Of a DNA stretch of 24,894 nucleotides, positions 23,460 through 24,894 are shown piece after piece. The notes under the pieces are model-generated. The model was not told where the DNA came from, did no database searches, and saw only the letters and a list, made by a program, of their open reading frames with translations. The number at the start of each line of letters is the position of its first letter. Position 1 is the first letter of the stretch. This DNA is from an uncultured Bacteroides sp. (GTDB taxonomy: Bacteria; Bacteroidota; Bacteroidia; Bacteroidales; Bacteroidaceae), in NCBI GenBank assembly GCA_902472795.1, contig CABROZ010000021.1, positions 1-24,894 of the forward strand, written 5' to 3'. Position numbers and translations under genes: made by a program.

Positions 23460-23495
23460 TTTTATGCCCATTTATGCTTGTTGCAGTGGAAGACT

Positions 23496-24653
23496 TTATA
23501 AAACAGACGTTCCGTCCCATATCCTGCAGATCTGTTCGACGGTCTGCATGATGTTTCGGCAGGCCGTGGACGGTTGCATGGCTTCTTCCAAAGACATCGG
23601 AGCCGGAGTGATGGAGAAGGCGGCACGGAAGCCGGCCCGATTCAGGATGTCGGCATCTTCGATGCTGCCGGATACGAGGACGACGGGGATGCTTTGCCGT
23701 CCGGCTCGTTTCAGGATGCCCGACGGAACTTTGCCCATCACCGTCTGGCGGTCCGATTTTCCTTCGCCGGTGATGATGAGGTCGGCGCCTTCAATCAACC
23801 GGTCAAAGTCCGTCAGGTCGAGCAGCAAGTCTATGCCGGGTTTCAGTTCGGCGTTGAGCAGGGCAGACAGGGTGCCTCCCATGCCTCCGGCTGCTCCGGC
23901 GCCGGGCAAGGTGGCGATGTCGCGTCCGGTTGTCTGCCGGATGACTTGCGCCAGGTGTTGCAGCCCTTTGTCCAATGCTGCTACCATTTCCGGGTCTGCT
24001 CCCTTTTGCGGGGCAAAGATGCAGGCGGCTCCTTCGGGACCGAAGAACGGGTTGCGTACATCGCAGGCAGCAGTGAAGCGGGCTTCGCGTAAGGTGGGCA
24101 GGGCGGTGGAGGAGTCAATGACGGCTATTTCGCTCAGCAGTTGCCCGCACATGGGTTGGGATTTGCCTAATTCGTTTCCGTACCTGTCCCAGAAGCGGAA
24201 CCTCAGGGCTTGCAGCATGCCCAGTCCGGCATCGTTGGTGGCACTGCCTCCCAATCCGATGACGAAGTGGCGGCAACCCCGGTTCAGGGCATCTTTGATC
24301 AGTTCGCCCGTTCCGTAGGTGGTGGTCAGCGACGGATTGCGCTGCCGGAGCGGAACTAACGGCAACCCGCTGATGGCGGCCATTTCGATAAAAGCCGTTG
24401 TACCGTCGCCCGACAGGCCGTATGCCGTTTGGCGCATTTGCATCAGCGGGTCGTGGGCGGACAACCGGATTTCCTGGCCGTTCAAGGCTTCGGTCAGGAC
24501 TTTCTGCATGCCTTCTCCGCCGTCGGCCACGGGCAGGCAGATGATTTCGCACGTGGGGAATGCGTGGCGTATGCCCTGTGCGGCGGCTGTTTCTGCCTCC
24601 TTCGAACTGAGGCAGCCTTTAAAGGAATCGATGGCAAGAATTACTTTTCTCAT
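23496..24653 (-). CDS. Glycerate kinase (GlxK/GarK family)
   Basis: The 385-residue enzyme phosphorylates D-glycerate with ATP; most members of this family give 2-phosphoglycerate. The start MRKVILAIDSFKGCLSSKEA and the LPVADGGEGM segment are diagnostic. FVIGLGGSATNDAGLGMLQAL, LPGAGAAGGMGGTLSALL and ADLIITGEGKSDRQTVMGKVP are also typical of PF02595. An upstream extension of 43 residues is open but lies inside the MATE gene, so ATG at 24653-24651 is chosen. It overlaps the MATE stop codon as ATGA, a 4-nt overlap suggesting translational coupling. The gene converges on the DUF1015 gene and probably ends in the shared palindrome. Confidence 0.93.
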   Translation of the reverse strand: MRKVILAIDSFKGCLSSKEAETAAAQGIRHAFPTCEIICLPVADGGEGMQKVLTEALNGQEIRLSAHDPLMQMRQTAYGLSGDGTTAFIEMAAISGLPLVPLRQRNPSLTTTYGTGELIKDALNRGCRHFVIGLGGSATNDAGLGMLQALRFRFWDRYGNELGKSQPMCGQLLSEIAVIDSSTALPTLREARFTAACDVRNPFFGPEGAACIFAPQKGADPEMVAALDKGLQHLAQVIRQTTGRDIATLPGAGAAGGMGGTLSALLNAELKPGIDLLLDLTDFDRLIEGADLIITGEGKSDRQTVMGKVPSGILKRAGRQSIPVVLVSGSIEDADILNRAGFRAAFSITPAPMSLEEAMQPSTACRNIMQTVEQICRIWDGTSVL

Positions 24654-24894
24654 GAGTGAACGGATGATTGGGGTGAACAGGGTGCTGTGCTGTCTGTCGG
24701 GCGCAGCCGGTCGGCCAGTTTTTGCCGGTAGTACCACACGCCGGCCACGTCGGCCAGTGCCCAGCCAATGGGTACCGACCACCAGATGCCGGTGTAGCCC
24801 ACCGAAGGAATGGCTGCCAGCAGGTAGGCCAGTAGCACGCGGCTGCCTAACGAAATGACGGTCAGGACTACCGACATGGAGGGTAGGGCTACGG
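24650..24894 (-). CDS. MATE-family efflux transporter, C-terminal part (cut by window end)
   Basis: Eighty residues of the C-terminus are visible. The hydrophobic segments VALPSMSVVLTVISLGSRV-LLAYLLA and YTGIWWSVPIGWALADVAG-VWYY match the last two membrane helices of MATE/NorM-type multidrug exporters. The tail after them (RQKLADRLRPTDS...) is cytoplasmic and polar. The start lies beyond the window. The stop TGA overlaps the glycerate kinase ATG, so the two are in one operon; no functional link is evident. Confidence 0.8.
   Translation of the reverse strand, partial: VALPSMSVVLTVISLGSRVLLAYLLAAIPSVGYTGIWWSVPIGWALADVAGVWYYRQKLADRLRPTDSTAPCSPQSSVHS

Noticed and set aside
24654..24782. 43-residue N-terminal extension of glycerate kinase
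   Set aside because: It lies within the MATE coding region in another frame, and the family's conserved start is at MRKVILAIDSFKG.

Overview
The window looks like chromosomal DNA of a gut Bacteroidales species, most likely Bacteroides or Phocaeicola. The evidence is repeated TAnnTTTG promoter boxes (several with a TTTG box exactly 19 nt upstream), a TonB-dependent receptor with a carboxypeptidase-regulatory-like N-terminal domain, lipoproteins with acidic residues just after the lipobox Cys, a GT3 (eukaryote-like) glycogen synthase, a short ACT-less SerA, and a serC-serA-DUF1015 cluster. No phage, plasmid, CRISPR or transposase genes were seen. Identification is by reading motifs only; no database search was run.

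Layout. 1-86: possible 3' end of an unidentified gene. 258-7921: glycogen metabolism, with glycogen synthase and alpha-glucan phosphorylase, a terminator, a DUF2461 protein, a YhcH/YjgK/YiaL-family protein and branching enzyme. 7922-8381: terminators and a divergent tRNA-Arg(TCT) with its own promoter. 8382-8855: a stand-alone AlaX-like tRNA-editing protein. 8886-9551: an Hsp20 gene behind a near-perfect sigma-54 promoter, with upstream palindromes and a structured leader of about 139 nt. 9789-10547: a secreted TPR protein. 10940-17670: a TonB-dependent receptor, a lipoprotein with a duplicated OB-fold-like block, and a lipoprotein nuclease of the DNA/RNA non-specific endonuclease family. 17728-18095: an intergenic region rich in repeats. 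18220-19539: a DbpA-like RNA helicase. 19866-23284: serC, serA and a DUF1015 gene. 23321-23459: a large palindromic element between convergent genes. 23496-24894 (minus strand): glycerate kinase, translationally coupled to a MATE transporter cut off by the window end.

How the genes work together. The first block can build (synthase, branching enzyme) and break down (phosphorylase) glycogen. The ser cluster makes phosphoserine from 3-phosphoglycerate. The most interesting block is receptor + OB-fold lipoprotein + surface nuclease. I read it as a candidate outer-membrane system that cuts and captures extracellular nucleic acid; this is an inference from gene content. The second notable signal is the sigma-54-controlled small heat-shock gene with its folded leader. 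The intergenic palindromes at 17874-17939, 20955-21035 and 23321-23459 look like dispersed repeat elements.
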